Below are positions 1 to 8,578 of a stretch of 64,000 bases of DNA, in pieces (the stretch's first letter is position 1; each line of letters begins with the position of its first letter). Where the stretch lies: assembly GCA_028101445.1 (NCBI GenBank), contig JAOHKR010000001.1, positions 62,001 through 126,000 of the forward strand, in the 5' to 3' direction. This DNA is from Candidatus Pelagibacter sp. GTDB taxonomy: Bacteria > Pseudomonadota > Alphaproteobacteria > Pelagibacterales > Pelagibacteraceae. The translations under genes and the position numbers were made by a program. Under the pieces are notes generated by a model. That model searched no databases. It saw only the letters and a program-made list of their open reading frames with translations, and was not told the origin of the DNA.

Positions 1-356
1 GGCAACTTTTTAACCTCATCAAAAGTTTTAGGAAGTTTTGAATTGTAATTTTTTACTAATAGTTTTGAAGAGGCTAAAAGATTTCTCGCTCTCCTATAAT
101 AACCTAACCCTTCCCACAATTTTAAAATTTGTTTTTCACTGCTTTTAGATAATGCCTTAAGCGTTCTAAACTTTTTTATAAACCTGTAAAAATAAGGAAT
201 AACAGTTTTAACTTGCGTTTGTTGCAGCATGAATTCACTTAAAATCCTATAATAAAGCTTTTTCGGCGATTTTTTGCTCACACGCCATGGTAAATTCCTT
301 TTGCTATTATCATACCAAGCAAGAATTTTTTTTGATAAAGTTGGAGTTAAATGCAT
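1..356 (-). CDS. mutY: A/G-specific adenine DNA glycosylase MutY, N-terminal part (partial)
   Basis: This gene encodes the base-excision repair glycosylase that removes adenine mispaired with 8-oxoguanine. Only the first 118 codons are in the window; the gene runs off the left edge. The reading frame starts at 356 and gives MHLTPTLSKK, then NLPWR near residues 21-25, then SEFMLQQTQVK near residues 40-50. The Glu of SEFMLQQTQ (residue 41) matches the catalytic Glu of E. coli MutY. GLGYYRRARNL follows as in the family. The iron-sulfur and NUDIX-like regions lie outside the window. The start codon fits the length of E. coli MutY's N-terminus and overlaps the start of the divergent DUF721 gene by 6 bases. 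Confidence 0.93.
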   Translation of the reverse strand, partial: MHLTPTLSKKILAWYDNSKRNLPWRVSKKSPKKLYYRILSEFMLQQTQVKTVIPYFYRFIKKFRTLKALSKSSEKQILKLWEGLGYYRRARNLLASSKLLVKNYNSKLPKTFDEVKKL

Positions 357-836
357 AGTAAAAATAATAATAAAACTCTGACTTTCATACAAGGGCTTAG
401 ACCATTTTCAAGCTCAATTCCAAAAACTCTAAAAAAACATCTAAAAAAAGGTGGTTATAATTATTCGAACATCGTTGATAACTGGACTAAAATGGTAAAT
501 AAAAAAATCTCTGATGCTTGCTATCCTATTAATGTTAAAATGGGAAAAGAAATGAGAGATGGAACATTAGTTCTTAACGTAATTCATGGAAAAGAAATGG
601 AAATTGAGTATAAAAAAAATGAAATAATAGACAAGATAAATAGCTTTTTTGGCTATAATTGTATTAGTCATATTGCTCTAAAAATTGTGCAAGATAAAAT
701 AAACATTAATGATAAAGTCTTCCCTAAAATAAAAGATTTATCAAAAATAGAGGAAAAAATAAGTAAAGTTAATAATGTAGAACTTAAGAGTTCTTTAAAT
801 AATTTTCTTAAGGCATTTAATGAAAGAAATAAATAA
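351..836 (+). CDS. dciA: DUF721/DciA-family protein, putative replicative helicase loader
   Basis: The 161-residue product has a DUF721 (DciA-type) domain in roughly the first 100 residues, with the motif pattern DNWTKMV followed by the basic LVLNVIHGKEMEIEY strand region. DciA proteins load or assist the DnaB helicase in bacteria lacking DnaC; this role is family knowledge, not visible here. The C-terminal 50 residues are charged and probably flexible. It sits divergent to mutY and is followed after 2 bases by a DsbA-like gene, an order (mutY, DUF721, dsbA, smc) seen in many Alphaproteobacteria. The start ATG at 351 lies within the palindrome ATGCAT that is also the mutY start. Confidence 0.8.
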   Translation: MHSKNNNKTLTFIQGLRPFSSSIPKTLKKHLKKGGYNYSNIVDNWTKMVNKKISDACYPINVKMGKEMRDGTLVLNVIHGKEMEIEYKKNEIIDKINSFFGYNCISHIALKIVQDKININDKVFPKIKDLSKIEEKISKVNNVELKSSLNNFLKAFNERNK

Positions 837-838
837 TA

Positions 839-1432
839 ATGAAAGAAATAAATAAATTTTTTTATAAAATAACTTTTTTAATATTTTTTGTTTTTTCTGC
901 TCAAGCGGAAAGTAAAGTATTATCAATTGGTAATTCTGAAGCTAAAGTGACAATTAAAGTATTCTCCTCTTTAACATGTCCACATTGCGCTAATTTTCAC
1001 TCTAATATTTATGAAATGTTAAAAAAAGATTATATTGATAGAGGTTTAGTAAAGTTTGAACATCATGCATTTCCATTAGACTTAGCTGCGCTGAATGCTG
1101 AAATTATAGTTAGATGCCAAGATAATAATAATAAAAAGTTTGAGCTATTAACTGAGATATATAAAAAACAAACCACTTGGGCAGTTGGATCTGACATAAA
1201 AAAAATTAATGAATTGATAAAAAAAATTGGTGTAAATTTTAATTTAAGTAATGAAAAGATGGATACCTGTTTAAAGAATGACACTGTTCAAGATGAAATT
1301 TTAGAACAAAGGATTGAAGCTCAAAAAGAATATAAAATAGAGTCTACACCAACAATTATAATAAATGAAAAAAAATATTCAGGCAAAATTAATTATAAAG
1401 AATTTAAAAAAAATATAGATAAAAAATTATAA
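839..1432 (+). CDS. DsbA-family periplasmic thiol:disulfide oxidoreductase
   Basis: The 197-residue protein starts with a signal peptide (hydrophobic residues about 8-21, cleavage likely after AQA at 21-23). A thioredoxin-fold domain follows with the redox motif CPHC at residues 47-50 and the cis-proline context STPTIIIN near residue 172. This is the DsbA/thioredoxin_4 family that forms or isomerises disulfides in secreted proteins. The gene is squeezed between dciA (2-base gap) and smc (start immediately after its stop), so it is probably co-transcribed with both. No DsbB partner is visible in the window, and the substrate is unknown. Confidence 0.85.
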   Translation: MKEINKFFYKITFLIFFVFSAQAESKVLSIGNSEAKVTIKVFSSLTCPHCANFHSNIYEMLKKDYIDRGLVKFEHHAFPLDLAALNAEIIVRCQDNNNKKFELLTEIYKKQTTWAVGSDIKKINELIKKIGVNFNLSNEKMDTCLKNDTVQDEILEQRIEAQKEYKIESTPTIIINEKKYSGKINYKEFKKNIDKKL

Positions 1433-3877
1433 ATGAATTTCAAGCAACTTGAGATAACTGGTTTCAAATCTTTTTCAGAAAAAACAACTTTTTTTATTGA
1501 AAAAGGATTAACCGGAATAGTTGGTCCAAATGGTTGTGGTAAATCAAATATCGTTGAGTCTTTAAGATGGTGCATGGGAGAAAACTCAGCAAAGAGTATG
1601 AGAGGTTCTGGAATGGAAGATGTTATTTTTTCAGGCACTTCAAATCGACCTTCAAAAAATATTTCTGAAGTCTCTTTGCTTTTAGATAATCAAAATAAGG
1701 AAGGTCCAGCACAATATGAGGAGTTTGATGAAATTTCTATAAAAAGAAAAATAGAAAAAGATAAAGGATCTAAATATTTTATTAATAATAAAGAAGTAAG
1801 AGCTAGGGATGTTCAAACATTTTTTGCTGATCTATCGACTGGAGCACACTCACCGTCTCTTATCAGTCAGGGAAGAATTGGACAACTTGTAACTGCTAAA
1901 CCAATTGAGAGAAAATCTATACTTGAAGAAGCTGCAGGCATATCGGGAATTCACGCAAGAAGACAGGAAGCTGAAACAAGATTAAATGCTGCAGAAAATA
2001 ACTTAAAAAGAGCTGATGAATTAAAAAAGCAGCAACAAAAACAACTTGATAATTTAAAGAAACAAGCTGAGGAAGCCACTCGTTATAAGGAAATATCTGG
2101 AGAAATTAAACAGATTGAAGCTGGATTGTATTTTTTAAAAATTAGCGAAATAGAAAAAGACAAAAAACAAATATTGGAAAAGCTTAGTGAGTTGGATGAT
2201 GAAATCAGTGCAATAAGTATAGATTTCAATCACAACAATACCTTGCTTGAGGAAGAAAATAAAAAATTATCGCCCTTGAGAGACAAAAAAATGGAAAGTG
2301 CAGCAAAACTTCAAAAACTTAACTTAGATATGGAAAACCTAGTAGAAGAGGAATCTAGGGTTAAATCTCTTCAAGACAAACTGGAAAAATCAATTAAGAC
2401 CATTGAGTCCGATCTAGAACGTGAAAGAAGTATATCCCTGGATGCAGATTTAAATGAAAAGAGACTTTCAGAAGAAAAAGATGCTCTTTTGAAAACAGAA
2501 AATGAGTTGCTCACCGTTGAAACTAATTCTACTAAAGAACTTAAAGAGTCAAAAAATTTACTAGAGGGTTTGCAATCTCAATTAGATTCAATGTTAGATC
2601 AAATTGAAAAGGATATAGATGAAGATAAAAAGCTTTTAAAAGAAACTTTTAGAGAACTTAAACAACTTGTAAAAAAAATTACATCTTCACAAGAAGATTA
2701 TGCAGAAAAATATGGAAAAGACAGATCAATACAAAGTGACTCCATTAAAAGAAAAGAAAGAATAAAAAATATTGATGTTGAATTAAAAAATTGGAGAAAT
2801 TTAAAATCTAATTCAGAAAAAATGAACTCCGAATTGAGTAGTCGTAAAAATAAATTATTTTTAGAATTAAATGATAACCAAAAAAATCCAGAACGTATAG
2901 CAACTTCGAAGGGTCAAAATTTACAAAACTTAGAGAATACAAAAAAAAGAAATGAAGAAATAGAAAATGAATTAATAGCAGCAGAAAAAAAATATAATTT
3001 AATTAATCAAAATTTAAAAGAGATTCAAATAAAACTTTCTGACTTGAAAGAAAATAAAGCTAGAAATGAGGCAACTGTAGAAGGTATAGAAAATAGAAAA
3101 AAAGATTTATTACATTCAGTAAAAAATGAATTAAATATAAATGATGAAGCATCTTTGCTACCTCAGTCAGATTTAAATAATATCTCACCCAATGACCTGC
3201 CAACTCTTGAAGAGCAATCCCAAAAAGTTGAAAAAGCAAAAAAGAAAAGGGAGTCGCTTGGTTCAGTAAACCTTAGAGCTGATGAAGAAACAAAAAAATA
3301 TGAAACAGAAATAAAAAAAATGGAAGACGATAGAGCTGATCTTTTTTCAGCAATTGTTAAATTAAAATCAAGTATTGATGAACTAAATCAGAAAGGAAGA
3401 GAGCGTCTTCTTGAAGCTTTTACTAAAGTAAATAGGAAATTTAATGAAGTTTACACAAAATTATTTAACGGGGGTACAGCAAAAATAGAGCTTGTGGACT
3501 CGGATGATCCCTTGGAAGCAGGTTTAGAAATGTATGTATCGCCTCCAGGAAAAAGATTGCAGTCTATATCTTTACTTTCAGGAGGTGAACAAGCTTTGAC
3601 GGCTATGTCTTTGGTCTTTGCGGTATTTTTAGTTAACCCATCTCCTATTTGTGTTTTAGATGAAGTGGATGCCCCATTAGATGACGCTAATGTAACGAGA
3701 TTTTGTAGTTTATTAGACGAACTTACAAAAATTACAAAAACAAAATTTATTATTATTACCCATCATGCATTAACTATGTCCAGAATGCATAGGCTATATG
3801 GAGTAACAATGGCTGAACAAGGGGTTAGTCAGTTAGTTTCTGTTGATTTACAAAAAGCAGAGGAGCTGGTTGCTTGA
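1433..3877 (+). CDS. smc: Chromosome segregation SMC protein, short and apparently lacking the hinge domain
   Basis: The N-terminal ATPase half has Walker A GPNGCGKS (residues 31-38) and the conserved LISQGRIGQ loop. The C-terminal half has the ABC signature LLSGGEQ (Ser716) and Walker B VLDEVDAPLDD (Asp743-Glu744). SMC condenses and organises replicated chromosomes with ScpAB. The protein is only 814 residues, whereas bacterial SMCs are usually about 1150-1200. Between the heads, residues about 165-610 read as continuous charged heptad-like coiled coil. I see no glycine-rich globular hinge near the middle. The frame is intact with no stop, so this is not a visible frameshift. The alternative is another SMC/RecN-like ATPase, but the alphaproteobacterial context and the GSVNLRADEE segment argue for SMC. 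Confidence 0.88.
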   Translation: MNFKQLEITGFKSFSEKTTFFIEKGLTGIVGPNGCGKSNIVESLRWCMGENSAKSMRGSGMEDVIFSGTSNRPSKNISEVSLLLDNQNKEGPAQYEEFDEISIKRKIEKDKGSKYFINNKEVRARDVQTFFADLSTGAHSPSLISQGRIGQLVTAKPIERKSILEEAAGISGIHARRQEAETRLNAAENNLKRADELKKQQQKQLDNLKKQAEEATRYKEISGEIKQIEAGLYFLKISEIEKDKKQILEKLSELDDEISAISIDFNHNNTLLEEENKKLSPLRDKKMESAAKLQKLNLDMENLVEEESRVKSLQDKLEKSIKTIESDLERERSISLDADLNEKRLSEEKDALLKTENELLTVETNSTKELKESKNLLEGLQSQLDSMLDQIEKDIDEDKKLLKETFRELKQLVKKITSSQEDYAEKYGKDRSIQSDSIKRKERIKNIDVELKNWRNLKSNSEKMNSELSSRKNKLFLELNDNQKNPERIATSKGQNLQNLENTKKRNEEIENELIAAEKKYNLINQNLKEIQIKLSDLKENKARNEATVEGIENRKKDLLHSVKNELNINDEASLLPQSDLNNISPNDLPTLEEQSQKVEKAKKKRESLGSVNLRADEETKKYETEIKKMEDDRADLFSAIVKLKSSIDELNQKGRERLLEAFTKVNRKFNEVYTKLFNGGTAKIELVDSDDPLEAGLEMYVSPPGKRLQSISLLSGGEQALTAMSLVFAVFLVNPSPICVLDEVDAPLDDANVTRFCSLLDELTKITKTKFIIITHHALTMSRMHRLYGVTMAEQGVSQLVSVDLQKAEELVA

Positions 3878-3886
3878 AGCACCTAA

Positions 3887-4171
3887 ATGACCATTCCTGA
3901 AGACTTTAAAACTCGCTTAAAAATTGCAAAATCAAAAATTAGAAAACAAGTGCAATCAGATAGTGAAAAAAGAGGCTCATTTATGGGCAGCGCTTTTAAA
4001 CTAGGGACTGAACTTGTTGCTGCTGTGGCAGTTGGGACAATTATTGGGTTTATTTTAGATAGTTGGTTTGATACTAAACCTTGGTTAATGATAATTTTCT
4101 TTTTTTTGGGTGCGGCTTCAGGCATGTTAAACGTTATAAGAACAGCCAACCGAATGCAAAAAGAGGAATAA
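3887..4171 (+). CDS. atpI: ATP synthase subunit I (AtpI/AtpZ-like)
   Basis: This small 94-residue protein has a basic N-terminus followed by two membrane helices (about residues 40-58 and 66-82) with glycine-rich VAVGTIIGFILD, as in AtpI proteins encoded ahead of Fo genes. AtpI assists assembly of the c-ring or cation balance; it is not part of the finished enzyme. The ATG lies 9 bases after the smc stop and the gene is followed 12 bases later by atpB, so it leads the Fo operon. The sequence is weakly conserved and the call rests largely on position plus the two-helix layout. Confidence 0.82.
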   Translation: MTIPEDFKTRLKIAKSKIRKQVQSDSEKRGSFMGSAFKLGTELVAAVAVGTIIGFILDSWFDTKPWLMIIFFFLGAASGMLNVIRTANRMQKEE

Positions 4172-4183
4172 ATAAAGGAATTT

Positions 4184-4918
4184 ATGGCAGGAAATCCAAT
4201 GCAACAATTTAGTGTTCATAAAATTGGACCAGAAATTAAAATTGCAGGAGTAGACTTATCTTTCACGAATGCAAGCTTGTTTATGATTATTAGCACTTTT
4301 GCCATCTTAATTTTTTTATTCTTAGGAACAAAGGAAAGAAAAATTGTTCCAGATAAAGTTCAACTCATTGCAGAAATGTTTTACAGTTTCGTAACTAAAA
4401 TGATAAGTGACACTGCGGGCTCAAAGGCAAAACCATATTTTCCTTTTATATTTAGTTTATTTATGTTTGTTTTATTTTGTAATATGATTGGTATGCTCCC
4501 CTACTCATTTACCGTTACAAGCCACATTATAGTAACTTTAATATTGGCTTTATTTATTTTTATAGCAGTGACAGTTATTGGTTTTGCAAAACATGGGTTT
4601 AAATATCTAGGTATTTTTGTACCAAGTGGTGTTCCTGCTGTTTTGCTCCCATTAATAACTATAATTGAAATTATCTCTTATCTAAGTAGGCCGGTTAGTT
4701 TGTCAGTAAGATTATTTGCAAACATGATGGCTGGCCACACAATGTTAAAAGTTTTTGGAGGTTTTGTAATAAGTTTAGGAATATTAGGTGGCTGGTTACC
4801 ACTTAGTTTTTCAGTAGCATTAACTGGCTTGGAAATTTTAGTTGCATTTTTACAGGCTTACGTTTTTGCAATACTAACCTGCATCTATTTAAATGATGCA
4901 TTAAATTTACACCATTAA
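4184..4918 (+). CDS. atpB: FoF1 ATP synthase subunit a
   Basis: The 244-residue polytopic membrane protein is the stator subunit a, forming the proton half-channels against the c-ring. The hallmark helix SLSVRLFANMMAGH carries the essential Arg of SVRLFAN, and the closing helix has FLQAYVFAILTCIYL. It belongs to the Fo block atpI-atpB-atpE-b'-b. The F1 genes are not in the window, which matches the split Fo/F1 operons common in Alphaproteobacteria. An aggaattt stretch precedes the start. Confidence 0.96.
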   Translation: MAGNPMQQFSVHKIGPEIKIAGVDLSFTNASLFMIISTFAILIFLFLGTKERKIVPDKVQLIAEMFYSFVTKMISDTAGSKAKPYFPFIFSLFMFVLFCNMIGMLPYSFTVTSHIIVTLILALFIFIAVTVIGFAKHGFKYLGIFVPSGVPAVLLPLITIIEIISYLSRPVSLSVRLFANMMAGHTMLKVFGGFVISLGILGGWLPLSFSVALTGLEILVAFLQAYVFAILTCIYLNDALNLHH

Positions 4919-4926
4919 ATAAAAAA

Positions 4927-4932
4927 AGGAGG
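4927..4932 (+). promoter_or_regulatory. Strong Shine-Dalgarno site of atpE
   Basis: A perfect AGGAGG sits 5 bases before the atpE start codon. Most genes in this window have weak or no recognisable site, so this looks like translational boosting of subunit c, which is needed in about ten copies per enzyme against one for subunit a. Confidence 0.8.
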
Positions 4933-4937
4933 AAAAA

Positions 4938-5165
4938 ATGGAGTTAGAAGCGGCAAAAATGATTGGAGCAGGTCTTGCTGCAATCGCACTAGCTGGAGCA
5001 GGTGTAGGTATCGGAATTATTTTCGGTAACTACCTTTCTGGGGCTATGAGAAATCCATCTGCAGCGCAAAAACAATTCCCTAATTTACTTTTAGGATTTG
5101 CTTTAGCTGAGGCAACTGGATTATTTGGACTAGTGGTAGCATTGATTATTTTATTTGCATTTTAA
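4938..5165 (+). CDS. atpE: FoF1 ATP synthase subunit c
   Basis: The 75-residue proteolipid has two membrane helices joined by the polar loop RNPSAAQKQ (about residues 38-46). The first helix is rich in Gly and Ala (GAGLAAIALAGAGVGIG). The ion-binding carboxylate is Glu58 in LLGFALAEATGLFG. No Na+-type ligand signature is evident around it, so proton coupling is likely. It forms the rotor ring. A strong AGGAGG precedes the start, consistent with the high copy number needed. Confidence 0.97.
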   Translation: MELEAAKMIGAGLAAIALAGAGVGIGIIFGNYLSGAMRNPSAAQKQFPNLLLGFALAEATGLFGLVVALIILFAF

Positions 5166-5175
5166 TATTATAAAT

Positions 5176-5751
5176 ATGAAGCGTTACTTAAGTTTAATAA
5201 TAGCTATTTCGGCTATACAAAATGATTTGTTTGCAGCTGAGGCGGGTATGCCTCAGCTGGATCCAACGTATTGGGCATCACAAGCATTTTGGTTAATTTT
5301 AACATTTACAGTTTTATACATATCAATAGCGAAATTATATCTACCCAAAATAAAAAATAATCTTGATGATAGGGAAAATAAAATTAAAGATGACTTAGAT
5401 GCTGCAAATAAATTTAAAAATTTATCTGAGTTAAAATTGAAAGAATATGAAAAAATTTTGGAAAACTCAAAAAAAGAAGTAATTAAAATACACCTGGATT
5501 CAAAAAATAAATTAGACAAAGATATACAGACGAAAAAAGATGTGATGGATAAAGAGATAGAAACTGAAATAACTAAAGCTCAACAAGAAATTAATGAGCT
5601 TAAAAAAAATTCTATTTTAGATATTCAAAATATTTCAAAAGATTTAGCTTCAAATATTATTGAAAATATATCTGGTGATAAATTAAATGAGAGCAGTATT
5701 AAAGCTACCATAGCAGAGGTTGCAAAGAAAAATATAAGTAAATATTTATGA
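5176..5751 (+). CDS. atpG: FoF1 ATP synthase subunit b' (second b-type stator subunit)
   Basis: This b-type peripheral stalk subunit has an N-terminal hydrophobic segment, then PQLDPTYWASQAFWLILTF typical of b/b' membrane helices, then a long charged coiled coil to the C-terminus. I place the start at ATG 5176 (MKRYLSL), which begins a signal-like segment and clears the atpE stop. An in-frame ATG at 5155 would overlap atpE and add seven unlikely residues. The product is then 191 residues. Paired b' and b genes are usual in Alphaproteobacteria. It overlaps the following b gene by 4 bases (ATGA). Confidence 0.9.
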   Translation: MKRYLSLIIAISAIQNDLFAAEAGMPQLDPTYWASQAFWLILTFTVLYISIAKLYLPKIKNNLDDRENKIKDDLDAANKFKNLSELKLKEYEKILENSKKEVIKIHLDSKNKLDKDIQTKKDVMDKEIETEITKAQQEINELKKNSILDIQNISKDLASNIIENISGDKLNESSIKATIAEVAKKNISKYL

Positions 5752-6245
5752 CAATAGACGCAACATTTTGGGTAATGATATCCTTTTTCCTATTCGTAGG
5801 ATTATTGATTTACTTTCAAATACCTCAAAAAATTAGAACGACCCTCGATGAAAATATCCTAAATATCAAAAATCAAATTAATGAAGCTGATAAACTTAAA
5901 GAAGATGCAAAAAATATATTAACCGAACATGAAAAAAAAATAAGCAACTCTAAAACTGAAATGAAATCAATGATAGATAAAGCTAATGAGGAAGCTGAAA
6001 AAAATGTAATTAAAGTAAATGAGGATTTTCATAATTTCATGGAAAATAGGAAAAAAAATGCTGAAGATCGTGTTAAGCAACTAAAAAATCAGGCTCTAAA
6101 AGATATAAAAAATACCTCAGTTAGAATTGCTATTGAGTCAGTTGAAAAACTATTAAAAAATTCCCTTGATAAAAGTAAACTAGATAAAATTTACACATCC
6201 AGTATTGAAGAAACAAAATTAGCACTTAAGAAAAAATCCAGTTAG
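5748..6245 (+). CDS. atpF: FoF1 ATP synthase subunit b
   Basis: The 165-residue protein has one N-terminal membrane helix (about residues 5-25, with FWVMISFFLFVGLLIYF) and then a long Lys/Glu-rich coiled coil forming the stator stalk that links subunit a to F1. It overlaps b' by 4 bases and is the last gene of the Fo block; crtI begins 18 bases later. A TIDATFWV start is characteristic of alphaproteobacterial b subunits. Confidence 0.93.
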   Translation: MTIDATFWVMISFFLFVGLLIYFQIPQKIRTTLDENILNIKNQINEADKLKEDAKNILTEHEKKISNSKTEMKSMIDKANEEAEKNVIKVNEDFHNFMENRKKNAEDRVKQLKNQALKDIKNTSVRIAIESVEKLLKNSLDKSKLDKIYTSSIEETKLALKKKSS

Positions 6246-6263
6246 AATAGGCCATAATTAATA

Positions 6264-7730
6264 ATGGCAAAAAAAATAATAGTTATCGGCTCTGGCTTTG
6301 GTGGCCTTGCAGCGTCTTTAAGGCTAAAAGCTAAAGGCTATAAAGTTACTTTGATTGAAAAACATCCTGACCTTGGTGGCAGAGCAAGAGTTTTTCAAAA
6401 AGGTGAATTTATATATGATGGCGGTCCCACTGTAATTACTGCACCCTATCTCTTTGAAGAATTGTTTTCTTTATTTAACAAAAAAATTTCTGATTATGTA
6501 AAAATTGTTCCCTTAGATTTGTGGTACCGTTTCGTGTTTAATGATGGAGATACATTTGACTACACTGGAGATGATAAATCTATGGAAGAACAAGTTAAAA
6601 AATATAATCCTAATGATTATGATGGATACAAAAAACTAGTTAAATTTACTGAAAAAATTTTTGATAAAGGTTTTACAGATTTATCTGACAAACCTTTTAG
6701 CAATTTAACTTTTATGATGAAACAAATTCCATCTCTATTAAAATTAAAAAGTTACAAATCTGTCTATAGTCTGGTTTCAAATTATATATCCAATGAAAAA
6801 TTAAGAAGAGTATTTAGTATGCACCCTCTTTTAGTTGGTGGAAATCCTTTCAGCACCACTTCAATTTATACGCTAATTTTATTTCTAGAAAAAAAATGGG
6901 GTATTCACTATTCAATGGGTGGAACAGGAAGTGTTGTAAAGGCTCTAGAAAAATTAATGATAGAGGAAAATATTAAGATTTTTAAAGATGCTGAAGTTAC
7001 AGAAATTCTTACAGAAAATAAAAAAGTTAAAGGGGTAAAAATAAATAATTCAAAGATAATAAATTGTGACTACATAATTTGTAACTCGGATCCACCAAAT
7101 GTTTACAATAACTTAATTAAATCAAAAAAAGATTATAATTTTTTATTTAAACAAAAAATGAAAAGAATGGATTATTCAATGGGATTATTTGTTTATTATT
7201 TTGGTTCCAAAAAAAAATATAATGATGTAGCCCATCACACAATTTATTTTGGTGATACTTACGAAAAGCATCTAGATAAAATTTTTGAGAAAAAAGTACT
7301 CTCTGATGACATAAGTTATTATCTACATAGGCCATCAGCGACAGACCCAAATATGGCGCCAGATGATCAAGATGCTTTTTATGTTTTAGTACCTGTGCCT
7401 AATAATTTATCTAAAATAAATTGGATTAAAGAAGGAGATAAATTTAAAAATTTAGTTTTAGAAAAAATGGATAAAACAATTTTACCTGGGATTAAAGAAA
7501 ATGTTGTTAGCGATTTTTATTTGACACCTGATTATTTCGAAATAGATTTAGCAACTCTTCATGGATCAGGTTTTTCAATTCAACCTAAATTTTCACAATC
7601 AGCTTATTTTAGATTTCATAATCAATCAGAAATATTTAAAAATTTATACTTTGTTGGAGCTGGAACTCATCCTGGGGCGGGTATGCCTGGTGTTCTTTCG
7701 TCTGCAAAAGTTTTAGATAAATTATTTTAA
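6264..7730 (+). CDS. crtI: Phytoene desaturase (CrtI)
   Basis: This FAD-dependent enzyme dehydrogenates phytoene to lycopene in the carotenoid pathway. The 488-residue protein has the N-terminal dinucleotide-binding motif GSGFGG (residues 9-14) followed by LIEKHPDLGGRA. The C-terminal bacterial-type signature GAGTHPGAGMPG is at residues 465-476. It heads the crtI-crtB-crtY-blh cluster. Its stop overlaps the crtB start (TAATG), implying translational coupling. No crtE (GGPP synthase) is in the window. Confidence 0.95.
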   Translation: MAKKIIVIGSGFGGLAASLRLKAKGYKVTLIEKHPDLGGRARVFQKGEFIYDGGPTVITAPYLFEELFSLFNKKISDYVKIVPLDLWYRFVFNDGDTFDYTGDDKSMEEQVKKYNPNDYDGYKKLVKFTEKIFDKGFTDLSDKPFSNLTFMMKQIPSLLKLKSYKSVYSLVSNYISNEKLRRVFSMHPLLVGGNPFSTTSIYTLILFLEKKWGIHYSMGGTGSVVKALEKLMIEENIKIFKDAEVTEILTENKKVKGVKINNSKIINCDYIICNSDPPNVYNNLIKSKKDYNFLFKQKMKRMDYSMGLFVYYFGSKKKYNDVAHHTIYFGDTYEKHLDKIFEKKVLSDDISYYLHRPSATDPNMAPDDQDAFYVLVPVPNNLSKINWIKEGDKFKNLVLEKMDKTILPGIKENVVSDFYLTPDYFEIDLATLHGSGFSIQPKFSQSAYFRFHNQSEIFKNLYFVGAGTHPGAGMPGVLSSAKVLDKLF

Positions 7731-8578
7731 TGGAAACTAATTTATTAAAGAAACATGCAAAATCTTTTTATTGGGCAAGTTTTTTCCTTTCAAATGACGT
7801 TTTTAATAAATGCTCCTCTTTATATAATTTCTGTAGAACATTAGATGATATAGTTGATAATAATAACAAACTAGACGTTAAAAAAGAAATTTTTTTAAAA
7901 TTTAAAAAAGATTTCATGAATAAAAATCTTAAAAATCAAATTATAAATGATATGTGGTCGATAATTAATAGTGAAAATATTTCTAAAAAAATTGTAATTG
8001 ATTTGTTTGATGGAGTTGAAACAGACCTTGAAGAAAAAGTAGAAATTAATTCAAAAAAAGACTTACTTGTTTATTCTTATAGGGTGGCTGGAACTGTCGG
8101 GCTAATGATGTCAAAAATACTGAAAGTAAATAATAGAGAATCTCTAAGAGGAGCGATTGATCTTGGCATAGCTATGCAACTTACAAATGTCGCTCGAGAT
8201 GTATGCGAAGATAATAAGCGTAATAGGAAATATATACAATCTGATTTTTCCTCAATAAAGGAAACCATATATGAGTCTGAAATTTTTTATCAAAAATCTT
8301 TTAAAGCTATCAGCAGTATTTCGATAAGGTCTCGATTTTCGGTAATCGTAGCAAGGCGTATTTATAAAAAAATTGGTGATTATATTCTTATGCAAAAAAA
8401 TATAGAAAATTTCAATAAAGCGGGCAAAATCTATGTCCCTTTATTTGAAAAAGTAGTTCAAACTTTTTTATCAATTTTTGACTTCGTTAAGTTATTATTT
8501 GTTAAGGATTTAAGTTACTATAATCACTCACATCATAATATTTTGGAACAAGAGATTAATTTGAATGAAAGAATTTGA
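7730..8578 (+). CDS. crtB: Phytoene synthase (CrtB)
   Basis: CrtB condenses two geranylgeranyl diphosphates to phytoene. The 282-residue protein carries both Asp-rich Mg2+/diphosphate sites of the squalene/phytoene synthase family: DDIVD at residues 39-43 and NVARDVCED with the DxxxD at 156-160. The start overlaps the crtI stop by one base and its end overlaps crtY by 14 bases. The C-terminal 30 residues are divergent but the catalytic core is complete. Confidence 0.94.
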   Translation: METNLLKKHAKSFYWASFFLSNDVFNKCSSLYNFCRTLDDIVDNNNKLDVKKEIFLKFKKDFMNKNLKNQIINDMWSIINSENISKKIVIDLFDGVETDLEEKVEINSKKDLLVYSYRVAGTVGLMMSKILKVNNRESLRGAIDLGIAMQLTNVARDVCEDNKRNRKYIQSDFSSIKETIYESEIFYQKSFKAISSISIRSRFSVIVARRIYKKIGDYILMQKNIENFNKAGKIYVPLFEKVVQTFLSIFDFVKLLFVKDLSYYNHSHHNILEQEINLNERI

